This document shows positions 9,340-17,187 of a stretch of DNA of 64,000 bases, one piece after another. Origin of the DNA: Chlorohelix sp037138995. GTDB lineage: Bacteria > Chloroflexota > Chloroflexia > Chloroheliales > Chloroheliaceae. Position 1 is the first letter of the stretch. Every line of letters begins with the position of its first letter. The translations under genes were made by a program, and so were the position numbers. The notes beneath the pieces were generated by a model that had not been told where the DNA came from, did not search any database, and saw only the letters and a program-made list of their open reading frames with translations. The stretch spans positions 207,622-271,621 of the forward strand of contig NZ_JBAXHI010000001.1 of assembly GCF_037138995.1 (NCBI RefSeq), read 5' to 3'.

Positions 9340-10389
9340 ATGAGAATAGCAATAATAGGGCTGGGGTTAATCGGCGGCTCATGGGCGTTGGCTATAAAAG
9401 AATGGGCTAAGTCTGAAGAGGGGCGAACCGCCGGAATAGAAGTGGTTGGCTTTGATGCCAAAGGTTCGCAAAGAGCAGAAGCCAACAAACGCAAAATAGT
9501 TGACCACATGGTTGCCACCCCTATGGAAGCAGTTAAAGGGGCGCAAGTGGTAATTGTGGCTACTCCGGTTATGGCAGTGCGCGAAACCTTTGAAGATATT
9601 GCGGCTCATCTTGAGAAGGGCGCGATAGTTACCGATGTATGCAGCACCAAACGACAGGTAATGCGTTGGGCTAAAGAATTATTGCCCGATAACGTCAGTT
9701 TCGTTGGTGGGCATCCTATGGCTGGCAAAACCGCCGGGTTGGAAGAAGCCGAAGCTACACTATTTCAAGATTGTACCTACTGCCTGATACCCGCTCCCAA
9801 TGCCCGGCAAGAAGCAATTGAAAGCGTACTGCGGTTGGTAGAGATTGCAGGAGCTAGACCTCATTTCATAGATGCGTATGAACATGACTCCTACGTGGCA
9901 GCTATAAGCCACTTACCCTATCTGACCGCTACCTCGTTGATAAATCTGTCCTTTGAAAGTGACGGTTGGAAAGAAATCTCGCGTGTAGCCGGCACGGGTT
10001 TTCAAGATACCACTCGCCTTGCCGATGGAAGCGTTCAAATGTGGCTGGATATTTGCCGTACCAATAACGACGCGCTGATTAACTGGATAGATCGTTACCA
10101 GCAAATGCTGTCACGGGTGCGGCACATGCTGGAATTAGCCGGGCTTCAGGATGAACAGGGTAGGTCGCGCCCTGTCGAAGAAACCGAACCTGAACCACTC
10201 CGCGCATTTCTTGAAAACGCCCGTGAGGGTCGTAACCAGCTATTTCAAAACAAGCGGAAATTCCAGCTTGAGTCCAATTTTGGCGATTCCAGCATGCCGA
10301 ACTCGAAAGAAATGAAGGCTGATATAGGCAGAATGTTTGTAGGTGGAATGTTCAAAAAGCCTAAAAAAGATGAGGATAACAAAAACTAA
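9340..10389 (+). CDS. tyrA: Prephenate dehydrogenase
   Basis: 349 residues; ATG with AGAGGT six bases upstream. N-terminal Rossmann fold with GLGLIGGS (residues 7-14), then ATPVMAV and the family block GGHPMAGKTAGLEEA, and a helical C-terminal domain with SHLPYLTATSL. It oxidises prephenate to 4-hydroxyphenylpyruvate with NAD(P)+ in tyrosine synthesis. A charged tail of about 60 residues ends in KKPKKDEDNKN; there is no recognisable ACT domain, so tyrosine feedback by ACT is not expected. Last gene of the sbcC operon. Confidence 0.9.
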   Translation: MRIAIIGLGLIGGSWALAIKEWAKSEEGRTAGIEVVGFDAKGSQRAEANKRKIVDHMVATPMEAVKGAQVVIVATPVMAVRETFEDIAAHLEKGAIVTDVCSTKRQVMRWAKELLPDNVSFVGGHPMAGKTAGLEEAEATLFQDCTYCLIPAPNARQEAIESVLRLVEIAGARPHFIDAYEHDSYVAAISHLPYLTATSLINLSFESDGWKEISRVAGTGFQDTTRLADGSVQMWLDICRTNNDALINWIDRYQQMLSRVRHMLELAGLQDEQGRSRPVEETEPEPLRAFLENAREGRNQLFQNKRKFQLESNFGDSSMPNSKEMKADIGRMFVGGMFKKPKKDEDNKN

Positions 10390-10454
10390 CTCAGCGTTTG
10401 CTATTGCCTACCAAGTATAAATCCCACCCTTTCGCAGTCACAGGAAGCAATGGT

Positions 10455-10500
10455 CAATTGCACATAGCGTTGAACACCCTCCAACGCCAAGTGTGCATTG
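10455..10500. other. Long imperfect hairpin between convergent genes
   Basis: CAATTGCACA pairs with TGTGCATTG (one bulge), and GCGTTG with CAACGC inside, around a 9-nt loop. There is no T-run on either strand. It sits between tyrA and the leftward hypothetical gene and may protect 3' ends. The rest of 10390-10543 shows nothing. Confidence 0.35.
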
Positions 10501-10543
10501 GCATGTTTATCTGAAAAAACTGCTATTTTTAGATACTCCGACA

Positions 10544-11128
10544 TCAGGGAACTAAACTCCAATCTACCGGTAAGCGGTAAAAGAAAAGTCGCTCAGAAGG
10601 AATACCGTTTTCAAAATAGCGACCTCTGTCGCTGCGTTGAAGCAAACCAAAGCTGTTTTGTACCTGAATGATACGCCGAGCGCGTAAGTTAAAAATAACC
10701 AACCCGGAGCTTATAGGCTGTAGGCTTTCATTGCGGGTAGCTTCATCCATTACCCTTAGAACAGGGTGAGCAGCAAGGCGAGGCAAGCTAGAATTCTGTT
10801 GAAGGTTTAAGAGGTCAGCATAACCGCTAATACTAACTGGTTGTTCGGGGAAAGTAAGGTTATCCAGCACCTCGCGCAAATCAGCTTCAAGACGTGCATC
10901 CATTTTTACTTCAGGCTGGGCTAAATGCTGGTCAAAAATTTCCAGACCGCTTAGTACATATTGCTGCAACCCGGTATCATATTTATTTGCGTTCTCTAAA
11001 AGCTCTAGGAGGCTTGTAGGGGTAGGCTTTGCGCTACATGCGGCTGCTAATGCCTTTAAAACATTTCCGGGCGCTAAAAAGCTTGCCGTTATTTCCGGGT
11101 CTATTATGGTATAGCGCATAAGGGACAT
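10544..11128 (-). CDS. Hypothetical protein beside dnaA
   Basis: 194 residues from ATG at 11128, which has GAGGA ten bases upstream; a TTG three codons earlier sits directly on that site. No family recognised. No signal peptide or membrane segment. The N-terminal part is helical, and the C-terminal part (SSGLVIFNLRARRIIQVQN...YFENG) looks beta-rich and could be a small regulatory or PAS-like fold, but this is only an impression. It lies between tyrA and the DnaA-box cluster that follows dnaA. Confidence 0.6.
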   Translation of the reverse strand: MSLMRYTIIDPEITASFLAPGNVLKALAAACSAKPTPTSLLELLENANKYDTGLQQYVLSGLEIFDQHLAQPEVKMDARLEADLREVLDNLTFPEQPVSISGYADLLNLQQNSSLPRLAAHPVLRVMDEATRNESLQPISSGLVIFNLRARRIIQVQNSFGLLQRSDRGRYFENGIPSERLFFYRLPVDWSLVP

Positions 11129-11300
11129 TGTTTTCAATCCTCAAATTTCTGATGCAAAGCTTGCTTCTTGCCGGATACTCCAATTTATAACATGGTTTCA
11201 TTTTTTTCGCCGATTGGGCTTTTGTGTATAACTCTTCTATTTATATTCTTATTAATAATATTAATATTTATAGAAGTATATAGTAATAGAGGAGGTGGAA

Positions 11301-11363
11301 ATGTGGGAAAGCAGGTTTTTAGCCTCAGATTCCACAAGAATCTATACTCATGAGCGGTGCTAA
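11301..11363 (+). CDS. Possible 20-residue peptide with very strong ribosome site
   Basis: AGAGGAGGTGG ends three bases before an ATG; spacing from GGAGG is five bases. The frame encodes 20 residues starting MWESRFLAS and ending YTHERC. A 61-residue overlapping frame (11168-11353) has no comparable ribosome site. The gene is in the same 635-base gap as a DnaA-box cluster, whose first box begins five bases after the stop codon. It resembles no known ribosomal or regulatory peptide. It may be a chance match. Confidence 0.3.
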   Translation: MWESRFLASDSTRIYTHERC

Positions 11364-11367
11364 ACCT

Positions 11368-11672
11368 TGTGGATAACTAGCGATTTATTCACATTGCTTA
11401 GTGACTAACGTGTATAAATAGGGTTTTAGGCATTACTTTTCCACCATGGTCACTCCTCCTCCACATGCGGTTATGCACACATGGTGAAAAGTGCTTCAAA
11501 ACCTCCCAAAATTACACACAATTTATACACTTTAAAACTCATATTTTTGCACTTTTCATGCACTGCTTTTCCACAAAATTATAACTTTTTCTGAGCTTTT
11601 TCCACACCAAAATAACAAATTCTCCACATGGGAATTGCAATTTATCCACATTTTGTGTAAAGCTGTGTATAA
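11368..11672. promoter_or_regulatory. DnaA-box cluster downstream of dnaA (oriC part 1)
   Basis: Perfect TTATNCACA boxes are at 11368-11376 (minus), 11385-11393, 11471-11479, 11642-11650 and 11664-11672 (minus), with several one-mismatch boxes between (for example TTATACACT at 11523). The region is AT-rich and holds no convincing gene apart from the small peptide frame at its left edge. It lies between dnaA's terminator and the hypothetical gene. Confidence 0.7.
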
Positions 11673-11693
11673 CCTAGAATCACTGTATCGAGG

Positions 11694-11722
11694 AAACAAA
11701 AAGAGCAGGTTTTTGCCTGCTC
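11694..11722 (-). terminator. Terminator of dnaA
   Basis: GAGCAGG / CCTGCTC stem with a 6-nt loop; on the minus strand it is followed by TTTTTGTTT. It lies about 50 bases beyond the dnaA stop codon and separates dnaA from the DnaA-box cluster. Confidence 0.8.
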
Positions 11723-11772
11723 ATGTTTGTCAAAGGGTTTCTGTACTGAGACTGCACCCAGCCCTGCTATGC

Positions 11773-13449
11773 TTAACGCATCGCTCCGCCTTCAGAGTAG
11801 AGCAACTGGATTATGGTATTAACCTGTTGGCGAAGCTGCTGATTGGTTTCCATTTCGCGCTCAATTTTCTCAATTGCATGCATCACAGTAGTGTGGTCAC
11901 GCCCGCCCAATTCCTGTCCTATTTCAACTAAACTGGTATCGGTTTCCTCACGAGTGATATACATCGAAATCTGGCGCGGTAAAACTATATCCTGACTCCG
12001 GCTGCGCCCCCGCAATTCTTTAATGTCCATATTAAAGAACTGGCTTACCACTTCCACTATTCGCGCCGGTGTCAAAACCTTCTTACGGGTGTTGTACATG
12101 ACATCATGTAGGGCTTGCACAGCTAATTCTACCGTTAGGTTTGTCCTATTATGTAGGGCAAAAGCTACCACGCGGGTAAGCGCTCCTTCAAGTTCGCGAA
12201 TGTTGCTCTGTATATGCCTAGCAATATGTTCTAGCACTTCTTCTGGAATCGGTATTGCCTTCAAACGTGCCTTATTTCGCAGAATCGCAAGGCGTGTTTC
12301 GTAATCCGGTGGTTGGATGTCCGAAATTAACCCACCCTCAAAACGGCTACGTAAACGATCTTCCAGAATAAGCATCGCTTTAGGTGGTCTATCAGAACTG
12401 ATGACAATTTGCTTGTTGGCATCATGCAGGGCGTTAAAAGTGTGGAAAAATTCTTCCTGCGTGCTATCCTTGCCGGCAATGAATTGAATATCGTCAATCA
12501 TCAAAATATCTATATTACGGTAACGATTGCGGAAATCCTCCATACTACGTTCGCGGATAGCGTTAACCATTTCGTTGGTAAATTTCTCGCTGGAAACATA
12601 AAGTACATTTAGGTGAGGGCGTATGCGTAAGGCTTCATGACCGATAGCATGCAAGATATGGGTTTTACCCAGACCCACATTTCCGTAAATGAAAAGAGGG
12701 TTATAGCTGTGTCCGGGATTTTCAGCAACATGCCGCGCTGCTGCTACTGCCATGCGGTTGTTATTGCCTTCTACGTAATCCCCGAAAATATAACGCGGGT
12801 TAAGGTTAGCAATCTTGGCTTTTTCACTCAGCTGCGAATCAGAAGTATAACGGTCAGGGAAACTGTAGTGCGGTTCTCCGGTAACTTCATCAATGTAATC
12901 AACCTCTTCTTCGTAAGAAGATTTTTGAAGTAAGCTAGGCGTGTCAAAGCTATTTTGAGCAGTAGCATTGTAGTTTTGAGGTTGGTTACCGTTCAAACCA
13001 TTTGATCTATAATTAGCATTTTGTGCAAATCTCTGATTATTATACTCTTTTGCAGGTTTATTATAGTTATAACCGTTGCTAGGGGAAGCATTAGCCGAAG
13101 CAATCGTTTCTTCTTGATGTTCCTGTTCAAAAAATCTGGTTTGGGCGGGTTGTTCGACTATGAAATGAATTTCAAGAGGTTCGCCAATTACACTGGACAA
13201 CGCTCTTTGAATTGGAAGGCGATAATCCTGCTCAAGTATAGTTTTGGCGAATGAAGAAGGAACACCCAGTATGGCTTCACCCTTAACTCTGTCAATTGCT
13301 ACGAGGTTAATAATACGAACCCATGAGTCAAAAGCTCTGCTGGGTAGGGTAAGACTCAATTCGTGTAAAGCGGCTTGCCAGACCTGTTTTAGCTCTAGTG
13401 TACGATTCTGCCGAGCCTGTTTATTTTGGGAAGGTTCGTTTTCCGTCAT
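11773..13449 (-). CDS. dnaA: Chromosomal replication initiator DnaA
   Basis: 558 residues, four-domain layout: domain I (1-95, interaction with helicase loader), a long Asn/Gln/Tyr-rich linker (about 100-205), AAA+ ATPase with Walker A GNVGLGKT (256-263) and Walker B DILMIDD (314-320), and the DNA-binding domain IV with the DnaA signature around GGRDHTTVMHAI near the C-terminus. It binds TTATNCACA boxes, clusters of which flank the gene on both sides. The linker is longer than in E. coli. ATG preceded by GGAG. dnaN does not follow; the gene is monocistronic. Confidence 0.97.
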   Translation of the reverse strand: MTENEPSQNKQARQNRTLELKQVWQAALHELSLTLPSRAFDSWVRIINLVAIDRVKGEAILGVPSSFAKTILEQDYRLPIQRALSSVIGEPLEIHFIVEQPAQTRFFEQEHQEETIASANASPSNGYNYNKPAKEYNNQRFAQNANYRSNGLNGNQPQNYNATAQNSFDTPSLLQKSSYEEEVDYIDEVTGEPHYSFPDRYTSDSQLSEKAKIANLNPRYIFGDYVEGNNNRMAVAAARHVAENPGHSYNPLFIYGNVGLGKTHILHAIGHEALRIRPHLNVLYVSSEKFTNEMVNAIRERSMEDFRNRYRNIDILMIDDIQFIAGKDSTQEEFFHTFNALHDANKQIVISSDRPPKAMLILEDRLRSRFEGGLISDIQPPDYETRLAILRNKARLKAIPIPEEVLEHIARHIQSNIRELEGALTRVVAFALHNRTNLTVELAVQALHDVMYNTRKKVLTPARIVEVVSQFFNMDIKELRGRSRSQDIVLPRQISMYITREETDTSLVEIGQELGGRDHTTVMHAIEKIEREMETNQQLRQQVNTIIQLLYSEGGAMR

Positions 13450-13860
13450 ATCGAAAACTCTCCAAATTTATAAATTTTTTACAGGTTTGCTGACCTGCCA
13501 ACTACTGCGTGCTGTTAACTCTAACCCCTAAAACTGCAATCTCAATTTTCAGACAAAACTAAGCGCAACAGCAACCTTAGGCTTCTGTAAATGGACGATC
13601 CGGTTAATAGCACCTACACTAACCCAGAGAGTTGAGTTTTATAAATGAGATGTTCAGAAAGGGCTGGGATAAATTTATTATCGCCGGAGACACAATCGAA
13701 CTATCTGTTCTTAAAGGGGTCTGTCCCTATATCCTCTAAATTGCTCACTAGATGGCTTGAATCATAACAATAATTACCTAACATGGCAAGCATGAAATTT
13801 CCCATTTCGTATAAGCATTATTTATATATTTAACTCATATTTAGCTTTTTGCAGCCTTAA
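13450..13860. other. dnaA upstream region without gene
   Basis: About 410 bases between the dnaA start and the upstream DnaA-box cluster. No coding frame with a ribosome site was seen. TTATAA/TATAAA-like -10 candidates for dnaA exist near 13637, without a convincing -35. The dnaA promoter is presumably here. Confidence 0.4.
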
Positions 13861-14255
13861 TTATCCACCATGAATCCAGATTTTGTGAATATAAGTTATG
13901 CACTTATCCACATAAAATGTGTATATCTACATTATTTCTTTATAACGCTATCAAAAAACCCTCAATATTCTGCAAAATATAACACTGGTTTAAATTTATA
14001 CACCATTTTCCACAATTTGTGGAATAAAATGGGTAATGCTAACTTATCCCCATATATCCACATTTTGTGGAGTCATACTGGTAAATTATCCATTATGTAG
14101 GATATTTACCGCCTATCTATGCTTTTTAATCCACAATTGTCCACATTATGTTGAAAAACTCTTAGAAGCATAAAAAATATTTAATAACTAGCAAGTATTT
14201 AATAAGTGGACAATTGTGTGGATTACATGTGGAAAAGTGCCGGAAGTTTTCCACA
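13861..14255. promoter_or_regulatory. DnaA-box cluster upstream of dnaA (oriC part 2)
   Basis: A perfect box TTATCCACA is at 13904-13912, and about a dozen one-mismatch boxes occur on both strands (13861, 13896, 13996, 14006, 14018, 14044, 14054, 14127, 14138, 14217, 14228 and 14247 as start positions). AT-rich stretches such as 14170-14205 could serve as the unwinding element. Together with the cluster at 11368-11672 this suggests a bipartite origin around dnaA. A 76-residue open frame (13870-14100) runs through the boxes and is not supported. Confidence 0.75.
14127..14225. repeat. Inverted repeat made of paired DnaA boxes
   Basis: The arm at 14127-14150 (two boxes, TAATCCACA then TTGTCCACA) is mirrored by the arm at 14201-14225 on the other strand with a 2-base indel, around 50 bp of very AT-rich DNA. 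A head-to-head DnaA array flanking an AT-rich core fits an origin unwinding site. Confidence 0.65.
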
Positions 14256-14279
14256 CGAAAATTTGCATGCAATAAATAT

Positions 14280-16214
14280 TTATTTATGCTGTTTTGTTAC
14301 TACTGTTTTTTTCTGCGAAAATAGCTTTATCTTACCTTTGTAAAAGACAAACCATTCCAGCATTAACAAGATTAATGCTATGAGCGCCAGCGGCTGCCAA
14401 GCTCCATGTTCGGTTTTTACCTTTACATTATTTTGCGCTCCGAAATTTGTACCCTGTAAACCCAAATCATCCAACGGTTTGATGTTGCTTACGGTAGCGC
14501 TGAAGAGATTTACCACAAAAGATTCATTTACAATGCGCGGGCGTGTTGTGGCGTTTCCGCCATTATCAAGCTGTCGTGCTACCTGATAAACGCCTGTCTG
14601 AGAGGTATCGGTAAAGGAAGCCACATTGTTAATAACTTTCAGGGTTTGTGCGCCGCTGCCCGGCGGTGTAACGCTTATTTGCTCGTTGCTGCTGCCTACC
14701 ACAAAACTAACAGGTTCTCCCGGCGATGCTTCCGAGATTGCATCTATCGCGCCTTGCGGTTGAATCCACCCTAACGTATTGACCATTAAAATAGGCCACG
14801 AGACGTTTAAAGCCAGATTGCTGTTGTGTAGGTTGAAGGATAGCGCTGCAATACGTTGCCCCTGTCTCTCACCCGCAATTATCAAAGGAGTTCCATCACC
14901 CGCCGCTGCTACTACATGCGCCCAACTCGGCATCTCGAATTGTTGCGCTTCGGCAATTTCGATTGAACTTAGGTCGGTATAGCGTAAGATTGGGTCGTTT
15001 TGTTCCAACCGCCCCACTATAGGTTCTTTGCTGCTTCCTGTTATAGGCAAGCTAGGCGAGTTGTTGGGTCCTATAAGCCATACTCCTGCGCCGGACGGTA
15101 ATTGATTAGGGGCAAATTCATCAAATATAAAAACGTTGTAGTCGGATTTATTATTTAGAGCCTCATACTCAGTTGGGTCAATTTTTGAGACTTTATAATT
15201 GGGCATGCGTGTCAGCAACGTACTGAGAAAGCTGTTTCCCGTAGTTACCAGCAATATTTTCTGGGGGTCTCCTGCGTTACGTACCGTCCATGCCTGATTA
15301 TCAACCTCAAGAAAATCCTGTGTTCCGCCTACGGGCTTGATGAAAGCGTTTACCACTCTTGTTGTAGAGGGCAAATTGGTTAATGTAAGTTCAAACTTGT
15401 CGTTTGCTCCAATAGCTACCTCGCGAGTATTAAACACCTTGCCTTCTACCGTTACCTGTAAAATAACTTTAGCAGGTTTTTCTGCGTAGTTACTTAGTCT
15501 TACAAATAATTGAGGAGCTACACCCGATTCACGCAATCTCAAACCTGTAATTGCTTGGTTGCTATCACTTTCTCCAATTTTGATATAACGTACTTTGGCG
15601 CGTAGCGGTGGCAAGATTTCTGCGCGGGTAAAACTGCCATTGCTGACCACAATAACAGTAGCGCCGGGGGTGCGGTCTGCATTGTTGGCAACCAGTGTAA
15701 TTGCGCCTTTAGCGTTAATAGCTTCGTTGGTGACTTTGGCTTTATCCAGCGCATTTCTCAATTCGGCTTTGTTACTTGAAGCGGTAGCAACTACTTCGGG
15801 GAAACTTCGTATCAACACCAGAGTCATCCTGTCGTTGTTGCCCATCTGGTCAATAAGGTTTATAACTTCTTGCTTGGCTTTGGAGAAGCGGTTGGGCGCA
15901 ACATCAGTAGCTTGCATAGTTGCGCTGCTATCCAGCAACACAATAATATTACCGGAGGCGGTTGCCTGACTTTCAAAAAATGGCTGGCTCAACACCACCG
16001 TCATTATCAACAATAAAAGCAATTGCAAAAACATCAGCCAGTTTTTTTGAAGTTTTTGCCATGGCGCGTTAGCTTGGCGGTCTTGTAAAACTTTGCGCCA
16101 TAGTAAATTGCTGCTTACCGTCATTTCTTCGCGCCGCAGTTTTAGCAGGTAAAAGAGGATAATCGGAATCGCCAATAGTAGAAACAATAAGCCTAGAGGA
16201 AACAAAAACCCCAT
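14280..16214 (-). CDS. BatA/vWA-domain membrane protein
   Basis: 644 residues. The N-terminus is the BatA 'aerotolerance' module: a first membrane helix (about 1-24), LKLRREEMTVSSNLLWRKVLQD, then a second helix (about 58-80). A von Willebrand A domain follows with a MIDAS-like LLDSSATM near residue 92. A long beta-rich region leads to a C-terminal membrane helix (about 610-628). In the MoxR/DUF58/vWA systems such proteins act with the MoxR ATPase at the membrane, possibly in metal-dependent chaperone functions; substrates are unknown. It is the last gene of the operon, 12 bases after the DUF58 gene. Confidence 0.85.
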   Translation of the reverse strand: MGFLFPLGLLFLLLAIPIILFYLLKLRREEMTVSSNLLWRKVLQDRQANAPWQKLQKNWLMFLQLLLLLIMTVVLSQPFFESQATASGNIIVLLDSSATMQATDVAPNRFSKAKQEVINLIDQMGNNDRMTLVLIRSFPEVVATASSNKAELRNALDKAKVTNEAINAKGAITLVANNADRTPGATVIVVSNGSFTRAEILPPLRAKVRYIKIGESDSNQAITGLRLRESGVAPQLFVRLSNYAEKPAKVILQVTVEGKVFNTREVAIGANDKFELTLTNLPSTTRVVNAFIKPVGGTQDFLEVDNQAWTVRNAGDPQKILLVTTGNSFLSTLLTRMPNYKVSKIDPTEYEALNNKSDYNVFIFDEFAPNQLPSGAGVWLIGPNNSPSLPITGSSKEPIVGRLEQNDPILRYTDLSSIEIAEAQQFEMPSWAHVVAAAGDGTPLIIAGERQGQRIAALSFNLHNSNLALNVSWPILMVNTLGWIQPQGAIDAISEASPGEPVSFVVGSSNEQISVTPPGSGAQTLKVINNVASFTDTSQTGVYQVARQLDNGGNATTRPRIVNESFVVNLFSATVSNIKPLDDLGLQGTNFGAQNNVKVKTEHGAWQPLALIALILLMLEWFVFYKGKIKLFSQKKTVVTKQHK

Positions 16215-16226
16215 AACGCAACCTCT

Positions 16227-17168
16227 CTAAGCCACCAAGCCACGCTGTCTCATATAGTGCAAAACTAAAACATCGAACGGCACAGTTGTATCCACTTGGA
16301 TATAGTTAATAGCTCGGCGCTGGCAAAAATCTATAATCTCGCGTTGCCACAGATTAAATTCTTGGCGGTACATTTCCAAAGCCTTGCTATCTATACTTAC
16401 TTCCTGAACTTCGCCTGTTTCAATATCCACCAATTTCAAATCGCCACGCAAGACCGGGTTTATTTCGTCAGGAGAAAGCACATTTATCACATTAACTTCA
16501 AAACCAGCGTTTTGTAGCGCACGCAAACCTTCAAAACACCCGTTCGGTGTAAGCAAATCCGAAATCAGAAATACCAATCCGCCATAGCGAATCTGGGAGG
16601 CGTAATTTCGTAGCGATGTATTCAAATTTTCCACTCCACCCGCTTGTAGCTTTTCTACAAAGCGAATCATGCGTACAGTCTGATTTTTACCACGAATTAT
16701 GGGCATACGTAGCTCATTGCTATTGCCCACCGCGCTTAAACCCGAAATAGTAACGCGATCCATCGCTGCCAGACCCATGTAGCTAATAGCAGCGGCTACT
16801 CTTTTGGCATACCATAGCTTGTTATAAGCCGGATTCGCTCCGCCCTCACCCTCTAACAGTTCGCTATCGGGACCGCTCCAATCCATTGAACGGCTACAAT
16901 CCAGCAATATGTGTACGGTCAATTCTTCTTCTTCCTCGAATAGTTTGATGAAAACCTTTTCAAGGCGTGCGTAAATATTCCAGTCCACTTGGCGCAGGTC
17001 ATCCCCGTGTGTATAATTGCGGTAATCGGCAAACTCTACCGAAGTACCGCGTTTAACGCTTCGCCTTGCGCCTTTCAGGCTACCCATACGCATGCGTTTG
17101 CTGACCAACACGAGGCGATCTATTTTTCTCAAGAAATCCTCATCTAGCAAACTTGGCATAAATTTCAT
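16227..17168 (-). CDS. DUF58 domain protein
   Basis: 313 residues. It carries the DUF58 block FADYRNYTHGDDLRQVDWNIYARLEKVFIKLFEEE (two pieces, about residues 46-80) followed by a vWA-like ILLDCSRSMDW. Such proteins are encoded between MoxR ATPases and BatA-type vWA proteins, as here, and are thought to be cytoplasmic partners of the AAA+ ATPase. The start 20 bases after the S41 gene stop suggests co-translation. Confidence 0.88.
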   Translation of the reverse strand: MKFMPSLLDEDFLRKIDRLVLVSKRMRMGSLKGARRSVKRGTSVEFADYRNYTHGDDLRQVDWNIYARLEKVFIKLFEEEEELTVHILLDCSRSMDWSGPDSELLEGEGGANPAYNKLWYAKRVAAAISYMGLAAMDRVTISGLSAVGNSNELRMPIIRGKNQTVRMIRFVEKLQAGGVENLNTSLRNYASQIRYGGLVFLISDLLTPNGCFEGLRALQNAGFEVNVINVLSPDEINPVLRGDLKLVDIETGEVQEVSIDSKALEMYRQEFNLWQREIIDFCQRRAINYIQVDTTVPFDVLVLHYMRQRGLVA

Positions 17169-17187
17169 TCTCCCCTAGCCTGAGAGC

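Noticed and set aside
11168..11353. 61-residue hydrophobic frame in the dnaA-proximal gap
   Set aside because: No ribosome site, low-complexity Ile/Leu stretch from AT-rich DNA, and it overlaps a better-supported short frame.
13870..14100. 76-residue open frame inside the upstream DnaA-box cluster
   Set aside because: No ribosome site; the translated residues follow from repeated TTATCCACA boxes and AT-rich DNA.
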